This document shows, piece after piece, positions 1 to 8,110 of a DNA stretch of 64,000 nt. Source of the stretch: an uncultured Porphyromonadaceae bacterium (GTDB lineage: Bacteria; Bacteroidota; Bacteroidia; Bacteroidales; Muribaculaceae); the NCBI GenBank assembly GCA_947175265.1, contig CAMWMD010000008.1, forward strand, positions 24,847 through 88,846, written 5' to 3'. The number at the start of each line of letters is the position of its first letter. Within the stretch, counting starts at the first letter, position 1. The notes below the pieces were generated by a model. It was not told the DNA's origin and made no database searches. It saw only the letters and a program-made list of their open reading frames with translations. The translations under genes and the position numbers were made by a program.

Positions 1-1082
1 TGGTTTCCTAATTCTACACCTATCCACCGACGGTTCATCTTTTGTGCAACAGCGGATGTTGTACCACTTCCCAAAAAACTATCAAGAACAATATCACCAG
101 GGTTAGATGCTAAAGTGATTACACGCTCAATCAAACGTTCAGGCTTAGGTGTATCGAAAGACTCAGGCAAATTTAGAGCTTTAATTTCTCCATTAGCCTC
201 TCTTGTTGTACCAACCTCTTCGGCAAACCATAGAGTTTCAGGAACTCGACCATGTTGGTCTTTTAAGTATATCTTACGAATAATTCTTGTCTCATCTTCT
301 GAGAACTTTATTTTGCCGACAGCAAGTTCAGCCTCAAAGGTTTCCTTACTAAACCTCCAACCTTTTTCAGGATGATGGATAATTTTCCCGGATGGGGTTG
401 TTATATCATACATAAGATTGGGTCGCACCAAACTATTTCTTACATCACCAGCCCTCCATGGTCCATTGGGATCATTATCAGGATTAGAATAATTAATATT
501 GTGTTTTGCTGTCCTTTCGAGAGAATTTAAGGAGAATTTCTCTGTTTTTCTATAGCAGAATGTATAATTATGATGCAAGGAAAACTTTCCGGGGTATCCC
601 TTACTCTGAACCGCATGTTGCCATATAGTAGAAGCAACGAAGTTGCTTCTGCCAAATATTTCATCACACATTACTCGGAAATAATGAGCCTCACAATCAT
701 CCAGAGTGACCCAAAGACTTCCATCTTCCGACAATAAATTGTAAAGAATAATAATACGACTACGCATGAGAGATAGCCAAATCGAGTGCTCTAATGAATC
801 ATTGTATTGCTCAAACGCATGTCCTGTATTATATGGTGGGTCAATATAAATACACTTTACTTGCCCGGCAAAGTCCTGTTCAAGTGCACGAAGCGCGAGA
901 AGATTGTCGCCATGAATGAGCATATTGCCCTGCCACGGCTTACCATTGGGGAGAGTCCCAGTTTCGACCTCCCCAAAACTATATTCCGGGGTATCAATCA
1001 GCAGACGGGGTTCTATGGGAAGCGGTTCTTCCTCCTTGCCAATCCACGTCAGTTCCAGTTTATTTATCTTGTTCTGTGCCAT
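1..1082 (-). CDS. Type III (beta-class) site-specific DNA methyltransferase, Mod-like, 3' end beyond the window
   Basis: Reading the minus strand from the ATG at 1082 gives an uninterrupted frame of about 360 residues running off the left edge. It transfers a methyl group from S-adenosylmethionine to adenine or cytosine amino groups in DNA. The catalytic motif DPPYNTG is at about residues 81-87 and the SAM-binding motif FLGSGTT at about 337-343. DPPY before FxGxGT is the beta-class order typical of type III Mod subunits. The stretch between the two motifs would hold the target-recognition region. The start overlaps the preceding gene by 23 bases, so the two are probably co-translated in one operon with the helicase upstream. 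A Res-type restriction helicase could follow outside the window, but that cannot be seen. Family call is firm; the role in restriction is inferred. Confidence 0.9.
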   Translation of the reverse strand, partial: MAQNKINKLELTWIGKEEEPLPIEPRLLIDTPEYSFGEVETGTLPNGKPWQGNMLIHGDNLLALRALEQDFAGQVKCIYIDPPYNTGHAFEQYNDSLEHSIWLSLMRSRIIILYNLLSEDGSLWVTLDDCEAHYFRVMCDEIFGRSNFVASTIWQHAVQSKGYPGKFSLHHNYTFCYRKTEKFSLNSLERTAKHNINYSNPDNDPNGPWRAGDVRNSLVRPNLMYDITTPSGKIIHHPEKGWRFSKETFEAELAVGKIKFSEDETRIIRKIYLKDQHGRVPETLWFAEEVGTTREANGEIKALNLPESFDTPKPERLIERVITLASNPGDIVLDSFLGSGTTSAVAQKMNRRWIGVELGN

Positions 1083-1659
1083 TTTCTGAAATTTTTGATA
1101 TAAACGCATTTAATGAATACATCAGTGCAAACCACGATATAAAATGATTAAATGCTTGTTGTGCATTCCTACTAACTTGAAATCGAAACAAGTTCAAAGC
1201 ATCGAGATTATCATCAAAGTGAACTGAAACATTTCTCTCATTTTGTATTATAGACTGCAGTTTATCATCGTCTGCAAACTTTATAAATTCACTTTTTATT
1301 GAATCTAATTCAAACCGATAACTTCCATCAATTTCTATTGAAATTAAATCAAATAACGACTGTTTCCTACCACCGTTCTTACTCTTGAATCCTATTATCT
1401 TTTTTATTGATTCATTTATAAGAATATATATATTCCCAGTGATGAAAATTTCTTCCCATCTTTGATCACAAAGACAATAATTCTTAATAAGAGAACAAGC
1501 GTTACATATCATACATAATATGTAGAGATGACAATTTTCTAATTGAGACAAGGACTTTTTATGATTATAGGAATTCATTTTTAAGCGAAAATCGTCTAAC
1601 CCAGCCTCGGCAGCTCGAAACATTTTTAAATGCTGTTTAACGTGAGAATCAGGTGTCAT
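1060..1659 (-). CDS. Small HEPN-like protein in the defence-like operon
   Basis: A 199-residue protein with no family I recognise with certainty. It looks largely helical, and residues 142-147 read RNVSVH followed by FDD. This matches the R-x4-H motif of HEPN ribonucleases, with the common Asn after the Arg. HEPN proteins are metal-independent RNases found in toxin-antitoxin and phage-defence systems. A cysteine-rich patch lies at about residues 43-64. The start is one base past the stop of the membrane-protein gene, and its end overlaps the methyltransferase start. The DNA is visibly more AT-rich than the rest of the window, which suggests transfer. The HEPN assignment rests on one short motif plus context and could be chance. 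Confidence 0.6.
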   Translation of the reverse strand: MTPDSHVKQHLKMFRAAEAGLDDFRLKMNSYNHKKSLSQLENCHLYILCMICNACSLIKNYCLCDQRWEEIFITGNIYILINESIKKIIGFKSKNGGRKQSLFDLISIEIDGSYRFELDSIKSEFIKFADDDKLQSIIQNERNVSVHFDDNLDALNLFRFQVSRNAQQAFNHFISWFALMYSLNAFISKISENGTEQDK

Positions 1660-1660
1660 A

Positions 1661-2275
1661 TTACTTATGGTATTTATTTATCAATTCAAGCATTTTTTCC
1701 TTCTTCGATTTAATTTTTGTTTCATCGCATTCACTGAGAGTATCTAAAATTTCATCTCGCTCAGTATCGGAAATATATTGCTTATGCTTAATAACCTCAA
1801 TAAGTCCATCTATGCCATGTTCAATATCATAATAATCTGGACTTGGTTTCTTTCTTACTCCAAACCATATCAAGTTTCTAAATCTATTAAGATAATATTC
1901 ATCTGCTGTATAGAACGAATGCATGGGGTGATAGGGCGTTATTTGTGCAAATAAGACATCCCATGAAGAGTCACAACACGAACAATTCACTTTTTCTGAA
2001 AGTCTATCCAATACCTCCTTCTTAGTCATATAATCGCGTCGAAGAACTCTACGGAAATAAATTTTAGAAATTGCAGTATATACCATCAATACAATAATCA
2101 ACCATCCTAAACCAACATTAAGATTGATAGTATTCCAAAAAATGGACATACCTTTTAGCCAGTCTATATTTTTTATATATGAATATATCCCTGTAATTAT
2201 AGACCAACATAGAAGTATGGCTAATCCTATAAAAAGCTGTTTTGCTTCTGCTGTCTTATACCATTTTTCTTTCAT
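1661..2275 (-). CDS. Two-helix membrane protein with a cysteine cluster
   Basis: About 204 residues, unrecognised. The ATG at 2275 overlaps the helicase stop as ATGA and is preferred over an upstream TTG at 2287. Two hydrophobic stretches near residues 11-32 and 48-72 predict a membrane hairpin. A cytosolic-looking domain follows, with the cysteine group CSCCDSSW near residue 98 and a highly charged C-terminus. It sits between a DNA helicase and a HEPN-like protein, so a membrane-linked partner or effector of the defence-like operon is possible. That role is inference from position only. Composition is AT-rich compared with core genes in the window. Confidence 0.7.
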   Translation of the reverse strand: MKEKWYKTAEAKQLFIGLAILLCWSIITGIYSYIKNIDWLKGMSIFWNTINLNVGLGWLIIVLMVYTAISKIYFRRVLRRDYMTKKEVLDRLSEKVNCSCCDSSWDVLFAQITPYHPMHSFYTADEYYLNRFRNLIWFGVRKKPSPDYYDIEHGIDGLIEVIKHKQYISDTERDEILDTLSECDETKIKSKKEKMLELINKYHK

Positions 2276-5187
2276 ACTATCTTCCAATGAAAAGTTATTA
2301 ACTTGGTTAGCTCAGTCTTTTGGGCGAGCATGGCTTCTACTTTTGAGAGTAGTTCTTCTTTCTTAGAATCCACATCGTCCTGTGCCTGATAAAGATTGAG
2401 CCGTTTTTCACTACGCCGCTTTTCAAGGTCTTTGATGAGGCGTTGCAGTCGTACTTTTTCATCGAGTCGCGAAGTCTTCTTGCTCTCGCTTTTGCGGAGT
2501 TTGATTTCTGCGTCAAGGTCACGTAACTCTTTTTCAAGACCGGCTTTCACGTCCTCCGACCAGTTGTCGAGTTTCTCCATTTCTTCCTCAAAGAAAGAAT
2601 TATTACGCTCGGCATTAGCAGCAGTTATTTCCACACGTTGGGCGGTGATTGCATCAATAAGAGCATCGTATGTGTTTTTTGAAAGCTCAACATTTAGCGA
2701 TTCTTCCACGCCTGAAAGACTTAGCATATACTCGGCGATGTCAGGAGGGACGATTTCTCCTTTATCCGTAATACAGGCGTGGAGAAGCATATCCTCTTTC
2801 TCGAATGAATCTATGGTAAGTTGCTCGACGGTGAGCCAGCCCGACTGACCGACAAGTTGCTTAATGAAAGCAACGTTGAGCGGTGAGTTGGTGTAGTCAA
2901 GAGTTATTTCCGAGATCGGTACAGGAGAGGCTTTAAGACCGGTAAGCATATATTGAGCGAGAGGATCGCCAATGCGGTAAGGTCTTACACCATCGGCTAA
3001 TTTAGCGGTACGCCTATTCTCGGAGCTTACCATCATATATTCGCCAGGGAAACGACGGTACCAACTCACAGCCCCGTTATCAACAAACGGATGTACGGTA
3101 AAAGAGTGGTCTGCGTCGTTGAAGTCGGCATAGTCAGCGAAATAACTTCTGGTAAGTTGCCATAATGTTTGCTCAAACTGATTGAGGTTATCACGTGTTT
3201 CGGCAAGGTCGCTGCGAAGTTTCTGCTTTACGGATTCGTCAAAGTTTTCTAACAGAGTTGTTCGTGCTTTCAGCATCTTGTCGGAAATCTGATCTTGCAG
3301 CTCCTTTTGAAGTGCGTCAAAAGCTTCCTTAATTTCTTTTGGAGAACGGCAAAGTTGATAAATTTGCGCTATACGCTTTTCAAAATCAACACCATTTCCG
3401 ATTGCACCGAGAACTTCGTCGGAAGCACCAAAAACGCCGTTGAAAAGCTGAAACTTCTGGTCGAGCAATTCATATACGCGGACATCGGCGGCATTGGCTT
3501 TATTAAGAAAGTTGATAACAACAACATCGAAGTTCTGACCATAGCGGTGGCAACGTCCGATACGTTGCTCTATGCGTTGTGGATTCCACGGCATATCATA
3601 GTTGACCACGAGCGAACAGAATTGAAGATTGATACCTTCGGCAGCAGCCTCAGTAGCAATCATAATGGTAGCTTCATCGCGAAAGTAGTCAACAAGAGCT
3701 GCACGTTTATCGGCAGTAGCCGAGCCTGTAATCTTCGACGTACCTTTGTGCTTCTCTTTCCAAGCCTTGTATATGGCGGTAGATTGTTTATCGGAATTTG
3801 AACCGTTGAAAAGCACAACTTTTCCCTTATAGCCTCTTTTTTCAAGAAGATCAAAAAGGAAGTCCTGTGTGCGACGTGATTCAGTAAAGATAAGGGCCTT
3901 GTTGGGGGCACCGAGTTCTTCAAGTTGTGCGAAGCCTTGATTTAAGCCCTCAAATAGCTGCTCTGCTTTTGAGTTGCGCTTAATCTTGAAGGCGAGGTCG
4001 CGGAATTTTTCAAGGTCTTTAATTTCCGCTTTCACTCGCTCGATGTCTTCGGGCGAAAGCATTTCTTCCTCGTCCGGCTCGTCCTCGTCTTCTTCATCAT
4101 CAAGCCATTCTTCAGTTTCACTCTCGTAGTCCTCGTAGTCATACTTGAAAAGTTCATCATCGGACTGCTCAACGCCCTGGCGTTTGAGTTTAGCTTCCAA
4201 CTTTTCAATAAGGGCGCATAGAGTCCCGTATATAGCATGGGTTGAAGATGCAAGAAGTTTGCGGAGGATTAGCGTCATAAGCTGACGCTGACTGTTCGGC
4301 AGCGCATAAAGGCGAGGGCGTTGCAGATACTCCGAAACGAGGTCATAAAGTTCCTGCTCCTGTTTGGTCGGGAAAAATTCTTGCAGTATGGCGATACGTT
4401 TTGTGTATCGCACATATTCGAGCACTTGACGGCGAAGTGTACGCTTGCAAAGCGGAGCAAGCCGGCGGCGCAGGTTAGCATAATCTGTTTCGTCGAGATT
4501 GCGATTATACTGCATCTTGAAACTTTTGAGATCTCCGAAAGCATAATCATCGATTATGGTAGTCAGACCGTAAAGTTCAAGGATAGAATTTTGGAGAGGT
4601 GTAGCCGTCAATAGAATTTTCTTGCGGTCGGCAAGAGCTTTCTTTATCGTGTTGGAGATTTTGTTGGTTGGCTTATATACATTACGTAGGCGGTGAGCCT
4701 CGTCAATAACCACCAAATCCCAATTAGTCTGCTTGAGATATGGGGCCTTTGTCTTTGCGAATTGATACGAGCAGATGACAATTTCCTCACAGTTGAAAGG
4801 ATTGAGATTGCCATCCTCAATGTAGCGATTGAAAGTCTTTGCTTCAAGAATACGCGACGGCAGAAAGAACTTCTCTTGAAGTTCAGCCGCCCACTGCTTG
4901 CGCAGGTTTGCCGGAGCGATGATTAGCAGGTGGCGGCGGTGTTCAGCCCAAAACTGAGAAAGAATAATACCGGCTTCAATGGTTTTACCAAGGCCCACCT
5001 CGTCGGCGAGAATCGCGCCCTTGGAAAGAGGAGACTTGAAAGCAAAGAGAGCTGCATCGATCTGATGTGGAGTTAGATCAACCTGTGCATCCTGCAATGA
5101 AGCTGTGAGCTTACCGAGACTGTCGGAAGGCAGACTCCGTGTAAGCCAATAGGCAAAGTATTTCTGTTGCGCTGCTGTCAGCTTCAT
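2272..5187 (-). CDS. SNF2/RapA-type helicase (large DNA translocase)
   Basis: About 971 residues from the ATG at 5187; an in-frame GTG lies at 5205 but the protein fits the family better from the ATG. Superfamily 2 motifs are plain: DEVGLGKT (Walker A) near residue 65, DEAH near 162, and a C-terminal helicase lobe ending in RIEQRIGRCHRYGQ. A very acidic insert (rich in Asp and Glu, plus-strand 4050-4150) separates the lobes. A long coiled-coil tail rich in Lys, Arg and Glu ends the protein. SNF2 proteins move along double-stranded DNA using ATP. This one heads an operon of four overlapping genes ending in a type III-like methyltransferase. DrmD of DISARM is a similar helicase, but the other DISARM genes are not seen here. 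Most likely a component of a restriction-like defence system. Confidence 0.9.
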   Translation of the reverse strand: MKLTAAQQKYFAYWLTRSLPSDSLGKLTASLQDAQVDLTPHQIDAALFAFKSPLSKGAILADEVGLGKTIEAGIILSQFWAEHRRHLLIIAPANLRKQWAAELQEKFFLPSRILEAKTFNRYIEDGNLNPFNCEEIVICSYQFAKTKAPYLKQTNWDLVVIDEAHRLRNVYKPTNKISNTIKKALADRKKILLTATPLQNSILELYGLTTIIDDYAFGDLKSFKMQYNRNLDETDYANLRRRLAPLCKRTLRRQVLEYVRYTKRIAILQEFFPTKQEQELYDLVSEYLQRPRLYALPNSQRQLMTLILRKLLASSTHAIYGTLCALIEKLEAKLKRQGVEQSDDELFKYDYEDYESETEEWLDDEEDEDEPDEEEMLSPEDIERVKAEIKDLEKFRDLAFKIKRNSKAEQLFEGLNQGFAQLEELGAPNKALIFTESRRTQDFLFDLLEKRGYKGKVVLFNGSNSDKQSTAIYKAWKEKHKGTSKITGSATADKRAALVDYFRDEATIMIATEAAAEGINLQFCSLVVNYDMPWNPQRIEQRIGRCHRYGQNFDVVVINFLNKANAADVRVYELLDQKFQLFNGVFGASDEVLGAIGNGVDFEKRIAQIYQLCRSPKEIKEAFDALQKELQDQISDKMLKARTTLLENFDESVKQKLRSDLAETRDNLNQFEQTLWQLTRSYFADYADFNDADHSFTVHPFVDNGAVSWYRRFPGEYMMVSSENRRTAKLADGVRPYRIGDPLAQYMLTGLKASPVPISEITLDYTNSPLNVAFIKQLVGQSGWLTVEQLTIDSFEKEDMLLHACITDKGEIVPPDIAEYMLSLSGVEESLNVELSKNTYDALIDAITAQRVEITAANAERNNSFFEEEMEKLDNWSEDVKAGLEKELRDLDAEIKLRKSESKKTSRLDEKVRLQRLIKDLEKRRSEKRLNLYQAQDDVDSKKEELLSKVEAMLAQKTELTKLITFHWKIV

Positions 5188-5571
5188 ATTAAATAAAAAG
5201 AACACCCATGTAGCATCTGAAGGCCGACCAAAGCCTGTAACGACTACAAGGATGTTCCCAGAGTTTTTCGGCTCTCGCAGTATGTCTTTTTGTTTACTGA
5301 ATGGTCATTTTCAGATATTCGTAACCTTATAATGCAAAGTTATAAATTATTTCTGGAACATACATTCTAACTGTCAGGTTTTATCAGTTCTTTGATGTAA
5401 ATGTTCCCTGTATTTAATTGATGGCCTCTATATCTTTTTTAATATTTGAGTAGAAGTAAGTGACGGCTGTCGGAATATACCACCTACCTAAATATAAGTT
5501 AGTCTCCTCAGATGGCAAGTTGCAGTATAGTCCGGAATTTGATTCCACATTTATGACAAGGGTCTGTATGC
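5188..5571. other. Intergenic gap between neuC and the helicase operon
   Basis: About 380 bases without a credible gene. Both flanking genes are on the minus strand, so this holds the end of the neuC transcript and the promoter and leader of the helicase operon. Apart from the possible -7 element at 5335-5342 I see nothing specific, and no tRNA-like fold or long inverted repeat. Confidence 0.6.
5335..5342 (-). promoter_or_regulatory. Possible -7 element for the helicase operon
   Basis: The minus strand reads TAACTTTG, matching the Bacteroidetes -7 form TAnnTTTG. I see no good TTTG about 19-20 bases upstream of it. It would give a leader of roughly 140 bases before the helicase start. Confidence 0.35.
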
Positions 5572-6726
5572 TTATTGCTCGTAGAAACTTTTCAGATTAT
5601 CCAGAGGGAAGTGCAGCAGTCTGTCGGCAATAGCCTCCATTGTGCCCTGTTTCTCGTAAGGATTGGCAGCGGTTGCGGCTATTGTCCTCATCTCAGGAGA
5701 AAGCACTTTGTCAAGACCTTCGGCGATGGCTTCTTCTGTAACGCCGCAATTGATGACGGATTCCCCTTGGGCACGCCCTTTCTGACGGTCGCCTACGTTT
5801 AGGGTCGGTATGCCGAAAGAGGGGGCCTCGATCAGTCCGCTTGAGGAATTTCCTACCGCGGCGGCACTGTTGGCAAGCACAGAGTAGTAGCGGCGTCGGC
5901 CTAATGATGCCACAGCCTTTACACTTCCCTCATTCTTCCGAGCCCACTCTTTTATCAATTCAGCCACCCGCCTCCCCCCCGTGTCTGAATTGGGGAGGGT
6001 GAACAGCACTTTCCAACCTCTATCCACTATCGATGACAGAGCGTTGAGGAAGGCCTTGGTCTGGCGTTCCTCTTCACCCGGCTGAGTCGTGACGGGATGG
6101 AACGTGGCCACCACATACCTGCTTCCGAGGTTAAACCCGATAAAATCCTCCACCTCCTCAAGAGGGAGTAAGACCTCCTTCCGGATATTCTCAGCCCCCG
6201 GGGCACCTACCCAGAATACCCTGTCGGGGTTTTCCCCCATCTTCACGATACGCCGGGCATAAAGTTCGGTTGAGGCGAAATGGAGATACGACAGTTTTGT
6301 GATGGCATGTCGTATGCAGTCATCATACGCGCCCTCCGTAGTCTCTCCCCCATGCAGATGGGCAACGGGGATACGGAAAATCAGTGCTGCGGAGGCTGCC
6401 GCGAGCATCTCATAACGGTCGCCGAGTATGACCACAAGATCGGGGCGCAACTGATCAAAAGCATCAGCCAGGCCAATCTGTGTCAGCCCCATGGATTTCA
6501 CAGTAGAGGAGGGGGTATCGGCCGACAGGAGAGATTCTACACGACGGTCGACGGAAAAACCGTCAGCCTCTATCTCGTTTACCGTCATACCGTATTCGGG
6601 AGAGAGGTGCATGTTGGTGGCTATAATTTGGATATCAGCCTCAGATGAATCGGCTATACGCCTCATGAGGGGAGCCATTATTCCATAGTCGGCACGTGTG
6701 CCGGTCACAAAACATATTTTTCGCAT
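5572..6726 (-). CDS. neuC: UDP-N-acetylglucosamine 2-epimerase (hydrolysing), NeuC family
   Basis: About 384 residues. It converts UDP-GlcNAc to ManNAc and UDP, the first step to sialic acid or related nonulosonates. The N-terminal FVTGTRADYG and central LGDRYEM are family hallmarks, and the C-terminal GNSSSGLIEAPSFG is the usual nucleotide-binding segment. The ATG at 6726 (MRKICFVTG) fits the family better than the ATG at 6747. It is also supported by a -7 element at 6751-6758, which would start the mRNA at about 6745. Its natural partners neuB and neuD lie 2.5-4 kb away on the same strand, separated by a plus-strand cluster. I see no CMP-sialate synthase in the window. Confidence 0.93.
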   Translation of the reverse strand: MRKICFVTGTRADYGIMAPLMRRIADSSEADIQIIATNMHLSPEYGMTVNEIEADGFSVDRRVESLLSADTPSSTVKSMGLTQIGLADAFDQLRPDLVVILGDRYEMLAAASAALIFRIPVAHLHGGETTEGAYDDCIRHAITKLSYLHFASTELYARRIVKMGENPDRVFWVGAPGAENIRKEVLLPLEEVEDFIGFNLGSRYVVATFHPVTTQPGEEERQTKAFLNALSSIVDRGWKVLFTLPNSDTGGRRVAELIKEWARKNEGSVKAVASLGRRRYYSVLANSAAAVGNSSSGLIEAPSFGIPTLNVGDRQKGRAQGESVINCGVTEEAIAEGLDKVLSPEMRTIAATAANPYEKQGTMEAIADRLLHFPLDNLKSFYEQ

Positions 6727-6750
6727 GAAACAAATCTTCTTTTTCATCTA

Positions 6751-6758
6751 CAAAAATA
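6751..6758 (-). promoter_or_regulatory. Candidate -7 element for neuC
   Basis: The minus strand reads TATTTTTG, a match to TAnnTTTG. No clear -33 TTTG is visible. It lies in the 90-base gap between neuC and the truncated sigma gene and argues for the shorter neuC start. Confidence 0.4.
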
Positions 6759-6816
6759 ATAATTAAGAGGCGGAAATACTAAAATAAGGGAGAATTTTTG
6801 TCACAACTCCCTGAGG

Positions 6817-7032
6817 GTGCCGTTAAGAGAATATTATGACTCATTGCTCGCCATGGCCTCAAGAGTGCTCAAGCCGGAGCAGTATCAGATTTTCATAATG
6901 CATGATGTCGACGATGTATCTTATCCCGAAATAGCGGAACGCCTGGGCATGACCCAATCAAACGTGCGCCAACTTCTCAGCAGGGCGAGAAAGACTATCA
7001 GGGAGGAATATCGTAAAACAAGAAACCAATAA
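6817..7032 (+). CDS. Truncated ECF sigma factor: region 4 only
   Basis: A 71-residue frame starting at GTG 6817; the frame is open only back to 6763, where a stop lies upstream. It carries a complete sigma-70 region 4 helix-turn-helix, including YPEIAERLGMTQSNVRQLLS and a basic tail. Normal ECF sigma factors are about 160-190 residues, with region 2 in front. Region 2, which binds core polymerase and the -10 element, is absent, and the space it would occupy is taken by neuC and its promoter. An anti-sigma-like gene follows within 10 bases, the usual order. Most likely a remnant beheaded by rearrangement. A stand-alone region 4 regulator is an alternative. Confidence 0.75.
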   Translation: MPLREYYDSLLAMASRVLKPEQYQIFIMHDVDDVSYPEIAERLGMTQSNVRQLLSRARKTIREEYRKTRNQ

Positions 7033-7041
7033 GTCAGACAG

Positions 7042-7548
7042 ATGGAAGGAACAAGGGAAAAAGAGGAACTCCTGAGGGAGATTGAAAGATATTTCGACTG
7101 TCAACTCACCGATGAGGAGGAGAGGAGGTTGAGAGAGAGGATAAGGCATACGCAAGTGAGTCATCCTGCCGTAGAAGAGGCTAAGGCCCTTATGGGGTTC
7201 TCCACAATATCGGGGAGTGTGACGAACGGGGAGAAAGTGAAAAGAGGGATACCCTTCGGCAAGATGCCCGCTTGGATAAAGGGTATGGCGGCCTCACTTC
7301 TGCTGCTGATCGCGGGAGGGTGGATATTCCTTATTGCTGACGGCTCCGAGGGAGGGGGAGAGTATATCGCTTATATCAACGGGAAATACGTGACTGACGA
7401 AGAGACTGTGTTGGCGGCATTGATGGATAATATGGGGGAATTCAACGAGGGGATGACGGTTGCACGTGAGGATGCGGAGGGTGAGTTGGAAGATTTTTCT
7501 CCTTTCGCTGAATGTGTGGAATCGGATTTCGGCCCTGATGATATTTGA
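7042..7548 (+). CDS. Anti-sigma-factor-like membrane protein
   Basis: 168 residues: a charged N-terminal cytosolic part of about 80 residues, one membrane helix at about 83-101 (rich in Leu, Ile and Ala), and an acidic outer part. This plan, with the position right after a sigma gene, is that of ECF anti-sigma factors. I see no zinc-binding HxxxCxxC signature and no FecR domain. If the upstream sigma factor is broken, its target may be lost or may be supplied in trans. Function is inferred from plan and neighbours. Confidence 0.65.
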   Translation: MEGTREKEELLREIERYFDCQLTDEEERRLRERIRHTQVSHPAVEEAKALMGFSTISGSVTNGEKVKRGIPFGKMPAWIKGMAASLLLLIAGGWIFLIADGSEGGGEYIAYINGKYVTDEETVLAALMDNMGEFNEGMTVAREDAEGELEDFSPFAECVESDFGPDDI

Positions 7549-7595
7549 GGTATTAACATAATGCTTGAAGGAAATATAAAAAAGGATATTGTAGT

Positions 7596-8075
7596 ATGAG
7601 GAGGATATTGTTGTTGTTGTTCCTGTGGTGCGGTATATGGCTCACTTCTGCGGCACAGACAGGATTATTTATCGAGAATATGCTTAACGGGAAGTATGCT
7701 TCCGATCCCAAGGTGACGGAGACGTTCATGTCGGGAGGGGGTAATAAATTTCTCAAAAAGAATCACCTCACATCATTCGCCACTTTCCGGGGTCCGGCGG
7801 CCAAATATAGCGACATTGCCGAGCGGTGGTTGCTTAAGGATGCCGAAAAGGCAAATGGCAAGAATGTGAGATATAAGGGTGGAAAACTTTATTATGGTAT
7901 GTATTCCTTCACTCCCATTTCGAAAAAGAATGGCGTCAAGAGGAACAGATATATCTATTATCTCAACAATGGGGTGGCCAATGGGGAGAATGTGCTCATC
8001 ATATATATGGAAGGCACCCTCCTTGAGGATGAGGCCGACAAACTTGTCCGCTCGATGATAAAAGGGTTGAAATGA
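7596..8075 (+). CDS. Exported small protein, DUF6108-like
   Basis: 159 residues with a signal peptide cut near residue 20 (LTSAAQ). The body is basic and ends in a short helix (LVRSMIKGLK). It resembles small exported proteins encoded with ECF sigma/anti-sigma genes in Bacteroidales; DUF6108 is my best family guess from memory. It lies 47 bases after the anti-sigma-like gene and 35 before the next gene, so probably one operon. No catalytic motif is visible. Confidence 0.55.
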   Translation: MRRILLLLFLWCGIWLTSAAQTGLFIENMLNGKYASDPKVTETFMSGGGNKFLKKNHLTSFATFRGPAAKYSDIAERWLLKDAEKANGKNVRYKGGKLYYGMYSFTPISKKNGVKRNRYIYYLNNGVANGENVLIIYMEGTLLEDEADKLVRSMIKGLK

Positions 8076-8110
8076 TAAATTGAAAATAGGAAAACAGTAA
8101 ATATTGTATT

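Noticed and set aside
1..5205. Full DISARM system
   Set aside because: DrmA, DrmB and DrmC are not seen and the methylase is beta-class type III-like; only the helicase resembles DrmD.
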